Source: Deltaproteobacteria bacterium (GTDB taxonomy: Bacteria; Bdellovibrionota; Bdellovibrionia; Bdellovibrionales; JAMPXM01). From it: DNA of 64,000 bases. Both the position numbers and the translations under genes were made by a program. This document shows, in pieces, positions 17,145 to 25,034 of this stretch. Position 1 is the stretch's first letter; each line of letters opens with the position of its first letter. The DNA lies in assembly GCA_017302795.1 (NCBI GenBank), contig JAFLCB010000008.1, positions 1 through 64,000 of the forward strand, written 5' to 3'. The notes beneath the pieces were generated by a model. That model was not told where the DNA came from. It saw only the letters and a list, made by a program, of their open reading frames with translations, and made no database searches.

Positions 17145-17663
17145 ATGCACTTTTTTAATTTAGACGGCATGATCGAGGACCTAAAGGCTGACCGGCTTAC
17201 CGAGGGTCAGTATTTCAGGTATCTTGTTGGTTACTTCGCAGTGGTAGGGTTTCCGACGGAAATTTTCTCAATTAGCGAGCAAGCGAAGAAAGCGCCAGAT
17301 GCCTTATTTATGCTGATCGGCTACGGGATCGGTTTTGGTCTTCTCTATTGGTTTTTGAGTTCCATTTATCAAGCAAACCGCGGCGAGCATGGGAAAAACT
17401 TTTTCCTTCGCTACTTCATGCTTTCATGGGTCGTTGGGTTTCGTAGCTTTTCTGCAACGTTCCCGTTTAGTGTTATTCTGTGGTATGTTGTTAAGTTTGA
17501 AGTTGTAAGCCCGGCGTCCTGGATTGTGCTATTCCTTATCGGAACTGTACTGGTCAGTTTTTTGGCCGGACTGATTTACTACTTAACTAAAATGCACACA
17601 GCGTTTCGTGCTCTTGCTGAGCATGATCAGCTCACGAGTGTCGCTGCGAGAGAAGTCCGATAA
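17145..17663 (+). CDS. integral membrane protein, unknown
   Basis: A 172-residue inner-membrane protein. I chose ATG 17145 because the product then begins M-H-F-F-N-L-D-G-M-I-E-D-L-K, a soluble amphipathic helix that naturally precedes the first membrane span; the longer frame from 17076 adds an Arg/Lys-rich stretch with no support. About four transmembrane segments follow (approximately residues 25-45, 53-75, 100-122, 127-152), and the C-terminus is a soluble helix. Conserved-looking polar residues inside the spans are few. No family function known. It is convergent with the large UnbU/UnbV-like gene. Confidence 0.73.
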   Translation: MHFFNLDGMIEDLKADRLTEGQYFRYLVGYFAVVGFPTEIFSISEQAKKAPDALFMLIGYGIGFGLLYWFLSSIYQANRGEHGKNFFLRYFMLSWVVGFRSFSATFPFSVILWYVVKFEVVSPASWIVLFLIGTVLVSFLAGLIYYLTKMHTAFRALAEHDQLTSVAAREVR

Positions 17664-17739
17664 CTACTTTTCCATATAGGTAGCCAAGAAGCCTGCGCAT
17701 CCGTCTTTCACGACATGTGGAGTGATCGCTTTCACTCGA

Positions 17740-20367
17740 CTATTTTTCGCGCTGAATCTTGTAATAGGCACCTGGAGTAAATGGACCAAAGTTTTGTTCC
17801 AATCCGTCCGCCCATTTTACAGTTAGTTCTACTTTTGTGACTTCGTCAGAAGTTTTTGCCGTTTCCAAGCCGAAGTGAATCCGAGGATCCGAGAAGGCAA
17901 GAAACCCAGTTTTTCCGTTTTGATACCAGTGATAGCGAGAGACTCCTTGGTGTTTGGCCTCGAAACGCGCCCCCATAGAAAGGTTCTGCGGCGAGATTAT
18001 TTCGAAACCAACCCAGTTCAACAGTCGGCCCGTGGAATTTATTTGATTCTCGAGCATGACGTACGGACTTCCTTGAGTCGATATCAAGAGATCCATAGCT
18101 CCATTGTTATCGTAATCTATCAATGCGACAGCCCTGCCGTCCCATACCTCAATATCAGGGCTACCGCCAGTCGCGTATCGATAGCGAGCATTCTTTGCGT
18201 CTTTCAAAAAAAGACAGTCAACTTGATGTGCGCCGAAATCCTTTTGATCGTCGAGATACTTGAAAAGACTCTCTGAGCTTGGGCCTTGGGCAAGCACAGA
18301 CGATGGCACATTTCCTGTGGACATCAATTTGAAGTAGTTGGCATCCTTTTTTTTGAACGCCGCCTTCGACGATCGAGTCACCATGCCGTTGGCAACATAG
18401 ATATCTTGATGCCCGTCAAGGTTGAAGTCCGCAAAGCCAGCGCCCCAAGCCCAATCACATTTGCCGCCCTCACGCTCTAGCTGCTTATCGACTAACCGAT
18501 TGGACGTCGGATCAAACTCCCACATAAAGTTCCCGCGCACTTTGTGCTGCAGATCGTAGACATTGGTCAAGTACACCATGGGACGGTCCGATTCCCAATG
18601 GCCGAAAGAGACGTTCATGCTACTGCGATCGTCTCGAATCGTGATCTCGTCTGTAATATCGCGAAATTTCTGGTCACCTAGCTCAAGATAAAAGTCGTCG
18701 CCAAAGTCATTGCCTGTAACCAAAATCGGTTTTCCAGTTCCCATTATGTCGGCCAATCCGACATCCCAAGTCCAAGTACCATAGGGCTCAGTGAAGACAG
18801 TGGGATCTTCAGTAAAATTTCCTCTTCGATTAAGATACACGGTATCGCGCCCGCCATTTTTGGCATGGCCGAAGTTGTCTGGCCCAAAATAAAAAAGATT
18901 TTCTACCTTTTCCAAATCAATTTCTGCCGGAAAGAATCGAGCAACATAAAGATCCATCCACCCATCGCGATTGTAGTCGACGGGAAGTGCTACGATCGAG
19001 TTTCGACAGTCTTTTTCAAAGCCGGCCGCGTTCGTTGTGTTTTCAAAACGGCCGCCAAGGTTTCTATATAGCTGCAAGCAGCCCGGCCCGGTCACAAGTA
19101 AATCGACTTTCCCATCATTATCATAGTCAAACGGCGTCACTGCCTGGGGAATGATTTTGCCGGTGAACTTTTTAAGTCCCCAGCTTTCCGCGTGATCGAC
19201 AAAGCCCTTACCTTGGTTGTTGATTAACAATTGATTCGAGCCAACGCGCTGGTTGCTATCAAAAAGAAACATATCCATCCAGCCGTCGCCATTGAAATCT
19301 CGCACCGTGACTCCAGGTCCGACCCACTGAAGCCGCAGCTGATTTTTTAACTTAGCGTCCGCGTCTGGATCGTTCACCTGAAACCGAACTCCAAGACGCT
19401 CGTTGACCCGCTTAAAATTAGGCGGTTCTTGAAAGTTGCTGGGTTGTCGATCGCGCGTGTCCTGATAGTTCGCCCTAGATTCTGACCAGCTTTTATAAAA
19501 ACCGAGTCCGGTAAATAGCGGCAGCGCCCAAACGAGTGACGACGTCGTAGCCAACTTGCGAAAACTACCTAGCCAGTTTGAGTTCATTGCGCGAACCCAA
19601 GGCATTGCAAGGCACACAATAGTAAGCGCGTAGAAGTTACTGAAACCGACAAATTGGTGACGCATGATCGCATCGATTCCGGCAACAGCAAAAGTGTAGA
19701 ATATTCGTCCTCGCAAGGAACCAGGCGCGGTTCCCGGATCGGTGATCATATGAAATGTGAAAATAAAAAACGACGGTGCAAGCATAGGTAGGAACGCCAA
19801 ACTCAACGGCACATGACCGATCCAAGATCGAAGAATCGCAAAGAAGCCAAACGAAAATACCCAGGCTATCGCGATCGGCAACACTTTGGCGTAGCTTGAA
19901 ACAAAAATCCCGACGACAGTAAATAGGACGTAAAGCCACGTGTCAAAGTTAAATGCCTTAGGCGCTCCCGCCACCAGGCCCGGGAATGCCAAAAGAACAA
20001 GTACGACTCCTGCGTTTGCAGGGTTGAGCAAATGTTTTCTGTCCACTGTTAAAAATGCTTTCGAAAAAACAGCAAATGTGATGGCGATAAGATAGATTCC
20101 GTAATGAGGAGTATCGATGAGGATGGAGGTCGCAAGGGCCGCGATCACTGGTGTAAAGGGAAACTTGATTTGTTTGAACCAGACACGCCCAAGCACAATG
20201 TCAATCACCACACCCAAAAGCACAATATCGAAAACCCAAGAGGAAGGCCGTTCAAAAGCACCAAACTTTACGGCTAAGGTAGCATAACAAGACAGTGCTA
20301 AGATTTGGAAAGCACGCGGGTCGATTGCACGAATTTGCCAGTACGCTGATTTATTTCCGTTGAACAT
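17740..20367 (-). CDS. UnbU/UnbV-like fusion: RnfD/NqrB-like membrane domain plus ASPIC/FG-GAP propeller
   Basis: An 875-residue fusion. The start is ATG 20367, which has AGGAA 6 nt upstream; the longer frame begins with TTG inside that leader. Residues ~10-280 are about eight or nine membrane spans with N-P-A-N at 115-118 and T-D-P-G-T-A-P from 209, both typical of the NqrB/RnfD/UnbU membrane family. Residues ~320-780 hold several FG-GAP/VCBS repeats with D-x-D/N-x-D-G loops (D-F-N-G-D-G-W-M-D, D-Y-D-N-D-G-K-V-D, D-Y-N-R-D-G-W-M-D, D-F-N-L-D-G-H-Q-D). The C-terminus ends in an ASPIC/UnbV signature (V-K-W-A-D-G). In enediyne clusters UnbU and UnbV are separate neighbouring genes; here they are one chain. 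No S/T-G-A-T flavinylation motif was seen. No enediyne synthase lies nearby. Role unknown; a propeller in the periplasm anchored by the membrane domain is likely. Confidence 0.85.
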   Translation of the reverse strand: MFNGNKSAYWQIRAIDPRAFQILALSCYATLAVKFGAFERPSSWVFDIVLLGVVIDIVLGRVWFKQIKFPFTPVIAALATSILIDTPHYGIYLIAITFAVFSKAFLTVDRKHLLNPANAGVVLVLLAFPGLVAGAPKAFNFDTWLYVLFTVVGIFVSSYAKVLPIAIAWVFSFGFFAILRSWIGHVPLSLAFLPMLAPSFFIFTFHMITDPGTAPGSLRGRIFYTFAVAGIDAIMRHQFVGFSNFYALTIVCLAMPWVRAMNSNWLGSFRKLATTSSLVWALPLFTGLGFYKSWSESRANYQDTRDRQPSNFQEPPNFKRVNERLGVRFQVNDPDADAKLKNQLRLQWVGPGVTVRDFNGDGWMDMFLFDSNQRVGSNQLLINNQGKGFVDHAESWGLKKFTGKIIPQAVTPFDYDNDGKVDLLVTGPGCLQLYRNLGGRFENTTNAAGFEKDCRNSIVALPVDYNRDGWMDLYVARFFPAEIDLEKVENLFYFGPDNFGHAKNGGRDTVYLNRRGNFTEDPTVFTEPYGTWTWDVGLADIMGTGKPILVTGNDFGDDFYLELGDQKFRDITDEITIRDDRSSMNVSFGHWESDRPMVYLTNVYDLQHKVRGNFMWEFDPTSNRLVDKQLEREGGKCDWAWGAGFADFNLDGHQDIYVANGMVTRSSKAAFKKKDANYFKLMSTGNVPSSVLAQGPSSESLFKYLDDQKDFGAHQVDCLFLKDAKNARYRYATGGSPDIEVWDGRAVALIDYDNNGAMDLLISTQGSPYVMLENQINSTGRLLNWVGFEIISPQNLSMGARFEAKHQGVSRYHWYQNGKTGFLAFSDPRIHFGLETAKTSDEVTKVELTVKWADGLEQNFGPFTPGAYYKIQREK

Positions 20368-20700
20368 TATGATTCCTGACCACAAATATTTATCTCCTGC
20401 CAATTCCCTTCATGGTTCCAGTAGAATTGCGATAATGCAAAACCAGATTGGCGCGGCGCCTCTCGACCTTAGGTTAGCTGTTAACTACCGGCATTTTTTT
20501 GTTAAATGAACTTAATGACTTCTCGAATTTATCTAATTTCTTCGCTACAAAGTTGACAAGCTTCTGTGCGCCGTCGATCGAAAGCCTTCTAAATAACGCT
20601 TGAGGCCCACTCTAAACTAGTTCGAAGCGCATAAGTTTGACCCAGTTTGAGATGGAATACTTGTCGCATCGCTTTACTTGTCCGAGACCAGTGGAGGACC
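20368..20700. other. 333-bp region upstream of two divergent units
   Basis: No complete gene. I looked here for the missing N-terminal half of the arsenate reductase remnant (a V-L-F-x-C-x5-R loop) and did not find it in any frame. An A/T-rich segment at 20490-20560 could carry promoters. Confidence 0.4.
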
Positions 20701-20970
20701 ATGCGACCTGAGACACCGGTGTATTCGAATTTCAATGTTCAGCTTTCGACTGGTTTTTTGTCAAGTCTTGACCTCGCAATAACTCTTTGTGCCGAAGAGG
20801 TTTGTCCGACCCTGCAATCAAGCGCAAAACGTCTTCATTGGCCAGTTAGAGACCCAGCATATGTCCCTGCAGACCAGAAGGCTGAGGCCTTTAGATCAGG
20901 AAGAAATGAAATCAAAGAAAAGCTTTTAGGACTGGCAGAAGTCATTGCAAATGATTTCCGGCATGAATAG
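20701..20970 (+). pseudogene. C-terminal remnant of an ArsC (low-MW phosphatase type) arsenate reductase
   Basis: About 90 residues matching the C-terminal half of thioredoxin-linked arsenate reductases: D-L-A-I-T-L-C-A-E-E-V-C-P, then R-L-H-W-P-V-R-D-P-A, then A-F-R-S-G-R-N-E-I. Full-length enzymes have ~130-140 residues and begin with the catalytic C-x5-R phosphate-binding loop, which is absent here and upstream. The two resolving cysteines (L-C and V-C-P) remain. I therefore call it a 5'-truncated copy. It precedes a metal efflux operon, so it may be the last trace of an arsenic resistance unit. Confidence 0.55.
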
Positions 20971-21006
20971 CGTTTAAGAGTTGCACTCAAATTCCGACGG
21001 AGATCC

Positions 21007-21363
21007 ATGCGTTTACTGCTGAGCTTGGTTCTGACATTTTCTCTGACTATTTCGTTAGCGGAAGAATTTTTTCCGGCCGAGCACTGCGTGGCTGAAACGC
21101 AAGAAACCGATCTCAATCAGATGACTGTAAGCCGTTCGAATTCCTATCCAAAGGATCTAAAAGACTCTCACAATCATGACTGTTCTTGCCCTGTTCATGG
21201 ACCAGGTTGCGTGCATACGAATACCGTGGCAATTGCGCCTGAGGGAAAGTTGTTTGATCATCTCACGCAAAATGAAGTTTCGAAAATGGCATATACTGAC
21301 CGCGATCAAATGAAAAAGAACGGGCCCTATTTAGACGAGCCCTTTCAGCCACCCAGAGTATAA
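21007..21363 (+). CDS. exported His/Cys-rich protein at the head of the metal efflux operon
   Basis: A 118-residue exported protein: signal peptide to about S-L-A-E (residue 19). The centre (residues ~58-71) reads H-N-H-D-C-S-C-P-V-H-G-P-G-C-V-H, a dense set of four His and three Cys well suited to binding a soft metal such as copper, silver or zinc. The rest is polar. ATG follows a CGGAG ribosome binding site. It is 77 bp upstream of the RND pump gene on the same strand, so a periplasmic metal buffer or sensor feeding the pump is a reasonable guess. No named family recognised. Confidence 0.75.
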   Translation: MRLLLSLVLTFSLTISLAEEFFPAEHCVAETQETDLNQMTVSRSNSYPKDLKDSHNHDCSCPVHGPGCVHTNTVAIAPEGKLFDHLTQNEVSKMAYTDRDQMKKNGPYLDEPFQPPRV

Positions 21364-21371
21364 AGCGGTTC

Positions 21372-21402
21372 GCGGCTTAGCCGCTTCGCCCTCGAGGCGA
21401 AG
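21372..21402 (+). promoter_or_regulatory. two adjacent hairpins in the pump gene leader
   Basis: GCGGC (21372-21376) pairs with GCCGC (21380-21384), and CTTCGCC (21384-21390) pairs with GGCGAAG (21396-21402). They share base 21384, so they may compete. They end 39 bp before the preferred TTG start of the pump. An attenuation or translational control role is possible, but there is no T-run and no known riboswitch match. Confidence 0.3.
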
Positions 21403-21440
21403 TAGCATGATTTTCTGCTTTGAAGACTTTGGGGGTTAGC

Positions 21441-24400
21441 TTGTTAGATTCCGTCATTCGATTCGCACTCAATCATCGATTTTTAGTGATCGCTCTTACG
21501 GCGATGCTTGTCGTTTACGGATCGATGACTGCCCTGGAACTAACTATTGATGTTTTTCCTGATATTACGAAGCCGACTGTCACGATCATGACTGAATCTC
21601 ACGGCATGGCACCGGAAGAAGTTGAAACTCGAGTGACACTTCCAATCGAAAGCTACCTCAATGGGCTTCCTGGTGTAGATCGAATTCGTTCGCAATCGGG
21701 CATTGGATTGTCAGTGATCTACGTCGAGTTCGGATGGAAAACAGAAATTTATCGAAACCGCCAATTGGTCCAAGAAAAGCTGAATCTCTCGCGCGAGAAA
21801 CTACCGAAAGACATCAATCCAATTATGGGGCCTGTCGGGTCTTTGATGGGGCAGATTCAGCAAATAGCGGTCACCACAGAATCTAATGAGATTAGCCCGA
21901 TGGAACTTCGCAGTTTAGCGGAGTGGACACTGCGCCCCCGGTTAATGACGATACCAGGTGTATCGCAAGTTATTTCCATTGGTGGTGGCTTAAAACAGTA
22001 TCAAATTCTGGTTTCCGCCGAGAAGCTGAATCGCTATCAGCTAACCATCGAGCAAGTCGACAAAGAGCTTGCGCAAATTAGCCAAAACACGACTGGGGGC
22101 TTTTTAGAGAAAGAGGGCCAAGAGCTCCTAGTAAGAAACATCGGTGTTGTCGATGGTCTTGATGAAATTCGGAAGACCCTGGTTGGCTTGCACTTCGGGC
22201 GCCCCGTATTGGTGAGCGACATTGCAGAAGTGGTTGTGGCTGCGCGCTTGAAGCGGGGGGACGGAAGTTTTAATGGAAAACCATCGGTTGTGATGACGAT
22301 CCAAAAACAACCAGGTGCCGACACGATCGAGATTACGAAAGAGGTTGAGCGTGCCTTGGACGAAATTCAGCCTTCTTTGCCAAAGGGAGTCATTGTCAAT
22401 CCGGATGTCTTTAAGCAAGCAAGCTTCATCGAGTCCTCGATAGATGGGATTTTCGGAAAGCTGAAGTTCGGGTCGGTTCTGGTTTTCATCGTTCTCTTTA
22501 TATTTTTGGCGAACCTAAGAATGTCCGTCATTACATTGACCGCTATACCGGTTTCTTTTTTGTTCACCGCTATCGTTTTTAAGATGTTTGGCATGACTGT
22601 AAATACAATGACACTCGGTGGGCTTGCCATTGCAATCGGCGAACTGGTCGATGATTCGATTGTGGATGTGGAAAACGTCTTTCGTAGGCTTCGTGAAAAT
22701 GCGGCCAGTTCGAGTCCTAAATCGATGATAAAGGTCATATACGAGGCCTCTAGCGAAGTCCGGAACTCAATCGTGTTGGCAACTGTCATCATCGCACTCG
22801 TGTTTTTCCCATTGTTTAATTTGTCCGGTTTAGAGGGCCGCCTTTTTGCCCCTCTCGGAATAGCTTACCTTACGGCACTAACGGCTTCACTAATAGTTTC
22901 GCTGACGCTGACCCCGGTATTGTGTTCGATTTTTTTACGAGGCCCGGTGGCCGAGCACCGCGATACGAAGTTTGTAGTGGCGCTGAAGCGATTGGATCGC
23001 AAGATCCTTGAATGGGTACTTCCAAAATCAAACCTTGTTCTCGTGGGCTCTATGATTCTATTTGTTTTCGCCGTCTCGTTGCTGCCGTTTATGGGGCGAG
23101 ATTTTTTGCCTAAGTTCAATGAAGGAACGGCGATGGTTGCGGTGGTTGCTACCCCTGGCATCAGTTTGACTGAATCCAACAAGCTAGGCGAAAAAGCAGA
23201 AGCTTTGATGATGGCGACACCGGAGGTTAAATCAGTTTCCCGACGCACCGGTCGCGCGGAGCTTGATGAACATGCAGCCGGAGTTAATGTGAGCGAAATC
23301 GATGTCGACTTTCACCCGACCGGACGACCTCGCGAAGTGGTTTTAAATGAAATTCGCAACAAGCTTAAAAATGAGATCCCGGGAATCGGCGTAAACGTTG
23401 GTCAGCCAATTTCGCATTTGATTGATCATATGCTCTCGGGCGTCAGCGCCGCGATTGCAATTAAAATCTTTGGTCCGGACCTCGCCACACTTCGCGAAAA
23501 GGCTATAGAACTGCAAGACGCAATCAAAGATGTCGAAGGTCTTGTCGATTTAAGAATTGAATCACAAGGGCTGATTCCCCAGGTCAAAATCAAAGTGCTT
23601 CGAGAAGAGGCCGCTAAATTTGGATTGAGTCCAGGCGAGATCACGAAGCTTCTGGAAGCCGCATTTAATGGTGAAGCTCTGGCGCAAGTCATTGAAGAAA
23701 CTCGGCTCTATGACGTTTTCTTTCAGTTTGATCAGAGTTCGCGGGCGTCAATCGATTCGATGGACAACACTGTCTTAAAGGTGATGCCGGATGGTCGTAA
23801 GGTTTTATTAAAAGATGTTGCCGATGTTTATGAGACAACTGGGCCCAACGAAATCAATCGCGAGAACAGTCAGCGGCGGATTGTGATTAGCGCGAACTTT
23901 AGCCAAAGAGACTTAGGGAGTCTCATTGCTGAAGTCCAAAAACGGGTGAAAGACAAAGTGCAGTTTCCCGAGGGCTACTACGTCGTTTATGGTGGGCAGT
24001 TCGAGAGCCAACAAGCAGCGACAAGAAATATTTTGATTTTCGGACTGATTTCTCTTCTTGGAATCGCGTTTGTCCTTTACAGCCATTTCCAGTCCAAGAC
24101 GATCGTTGCCCAAGTAATGGCGACGATCCCCCTGGCATTCATCGGTGGAATATTTTTTCTATTCCTGACCGACAGATCTATCACGGTGGCAAGCCTTGTC
24201 GGTTTCATTACACTTTGCGGAGTTGCCTCAAGAAATTCAATCATGATGATTTCGCACTACCTTCATCTTATGAAATATGAAGGAGAAGTTTTTAATCGTG
24301 AAATGATTATTCGCGGATCACAAGAACGTTTGGTGCCTGTCATGATGACGGCCTTTGTCGCCTCTCTCGCGTTGTTACCTCTCGTTTTCGGAAAGGGACA

Positions 24401-24563
24401 GCCGGGAAGCGAAGTTCTTCATCCAGTTGCAGTTGTCATCGTGGGTGGCCTTTTAAGTTCGACCTTCCTCGATATCTTCGTGACGCCGGCCTTGTTTTTT
24501 AAGTTTGGAAAGAAGTCAGCTGAAAGCTATGTGGAACGAGAAAACAATCAGGAAGTAGTTTAA
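21441..24563 (+). CDS. cusA: CusA/CzcA-type heavy-metal efflux RND transporter
   Basis: About 1040 residues, the normal length for HME-type RND pumps that export metal ions from the periplasm or cytoplasm using the proton gradient. The N-terminus M-L-D-S-V-I-R-F-A-L-N-H-R-F and the D-V-F-P-D-I segment are typical, as is the L-P-G-V-D-R-I-R-S segment of the porter domain. The TM4 proton-relay region around residue 400 reads G-E-L-V-D-D-S-I-V-D-V-E-N. Twelve transmembrane spans are arranged in two halves. I prefer TTG 21441 (GGGGG 5 nt upstream; the product then begins like its family) over TTG 21420. Followed after 9 bp by a small HGED protein and then a TolC-type gene; no membrane-fusion gene is adjacent. 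Metal specificity cannot be read from the sequence alone. Confidence 0.93.
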   Translation: MLDSVIRFALNHRFLVIALTAMLVVYGSMTALELTIDVFPDITKPTVTIMTESHGMAPEEVETRVTLPIESYLNGLPGVDRIRSQSGIGLSVIYVEFGWKTEIYRNRQLVQEKLNLSREKLPKDINPIMGPVGSLMGQIQQIAVTTESNEISPMELRSLAEWTLRPRLMTIPGVSQVISIGGGLKQYQILVSAEKLNRYQLTIEQVDKELAQISQNTTGGFLEKEGQELLVRNIGVVDGLDEIRKTLVGLHFGRPVLVSDIAEVVVAARLKRGDGSFNGKPSVVMTIQKQPGADTIEITKEVERALDEIQPSLPKGVIVNPDVFKQASFIESSIDGIFGKLKFGSVLVFIVLFIFLANLRMSVITLTAIPVSFLFTAIVFKMFGMTVNTMTLGGLAIAIGELVDDSIVDVENVFRRLRENAASSSPKSMIKVIYEASSEVRNSIVLATVIIALVFFPLFNLSGLEGRLFAPLGIAYLTALTASLIVSLTLTPVLCSIFLRGPVAEHRDTKFVVALKRLDRKILEWVLPKSNLVLVGSMILFVFAVSLLPFMGRDFLPKFNEGTAMVAVVATPGISLTESNKLGEKAEALMMATPEVKSVSRRTGRAELDEHAAGVNVSEIDVDFHPTGRPREVVLNEIRNKLKNEIPGIGVNVGQPISHLIDHMLSGVSAAIAIKIFGPDLATLREKAIELQDAIKDVEGLVDLRIESQGLIPQVKIKVLREEAAKFGLSPGEITKLLEAAFNGEALAQVIEETRLYDVFFQFDQSSRASIDSMDNTVLKVMPDGRKVLLKDVADVYETTGPNEINRENSQRRIVISANFSQRDLGSLIAEVQKRVKDKVQFPEGYYVVYGGQFESQQAATRNILIFGLISLLGIAFVLYSHFQSKTIVAQVMATIPLAFIGGIFFLFLTDRSITVASLVGFITLCGVASRNSIMMISHYLHLMKYEGEVFNREMIIRGSQERLVPVMMTAFVASLALLPLVFGKGQPGSEVLHPVAVVIVGGLLSSTFLDIFVTPALFFKFGKKSAESYVERENNQEVV

Positions 24564-24572
24564 GGAGTAAAA

Positions 24573-25001
24573 TTGAGAAAAAATATTCGGTTCATGGCAT
24601 TGGTATTTTTATTGGGCGGCATTGCAATTTGCAAAACTGCGTATGGACATGGCGGGGAAGATCACGACACTCCTATAACAATGAACGCGCCAAAAGGAGG
24701 CGTGGTGAAGACACTTGAGAAAACCAATGTCGAGGTGGTTGCCAAAGGGAAGGAAATTTTTATTTACCTTTATGACAAAGCTATGAGACCGAAATCGAAT
24801 TCTGGATTTACAGTTTCTGCGAAGGCCGAACTACCAAGATCTAAGAAGCAGGAGGAAATCAAACTCACTTCGAAAGAAACTTCCTATGATGCCACTTACG
24901 ATGCCAAGGGGCTCCACCGGTACACATTGTTGGTCGCCATTAAAGATCCGGCGACAGGTCATGATGATCGATTGAAATTTACGATCGAGCCCAAGAAGTA
25001 G
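24573..25001 (+). CDS. exported HGED-type small protein in the efflux operon
   Basis: A 142-residue exported protein with TTG start preceded by AGGAG. The signal peptide ends near Y-G-H. The mature N-terminus begins H-G-G-E-D-H-D, then a P-K-G-G-V-V segment and E-V-V-x-K-G-K-E-I-F-I-Y-L-Y-D: a metal-ligand head followed by a small beta-sandwich. The same plan is seen in the exported protein at 32586-33035 (H-G-E-D-K-P-G-P-N-G-G). From family knowledge, this kind of domain also occurs at the N-terminus of some CusB/HlyD-type membrane-fusion proteins. It sits where such a fusion subunit would be expected, but it is far too short to be one. Confidence 0.72.
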   Translation: MRKNIRFMALVFLLGGIAICKTAYGHGGEDHDTPITMNAPKGGVVKTLEKTNVEVVAKGKEIFIYLYDKAMRPKSNSGFTVSAKAELPRSKKQEEIKLTSKETSYDATYDAKGLHRYTLLVAIKDPATGHDDRLKFTIEPKK

Positions 25002-25034
25002 TTCGCAAGGTGTATCGTTGTTAAGGAGTTCTGA

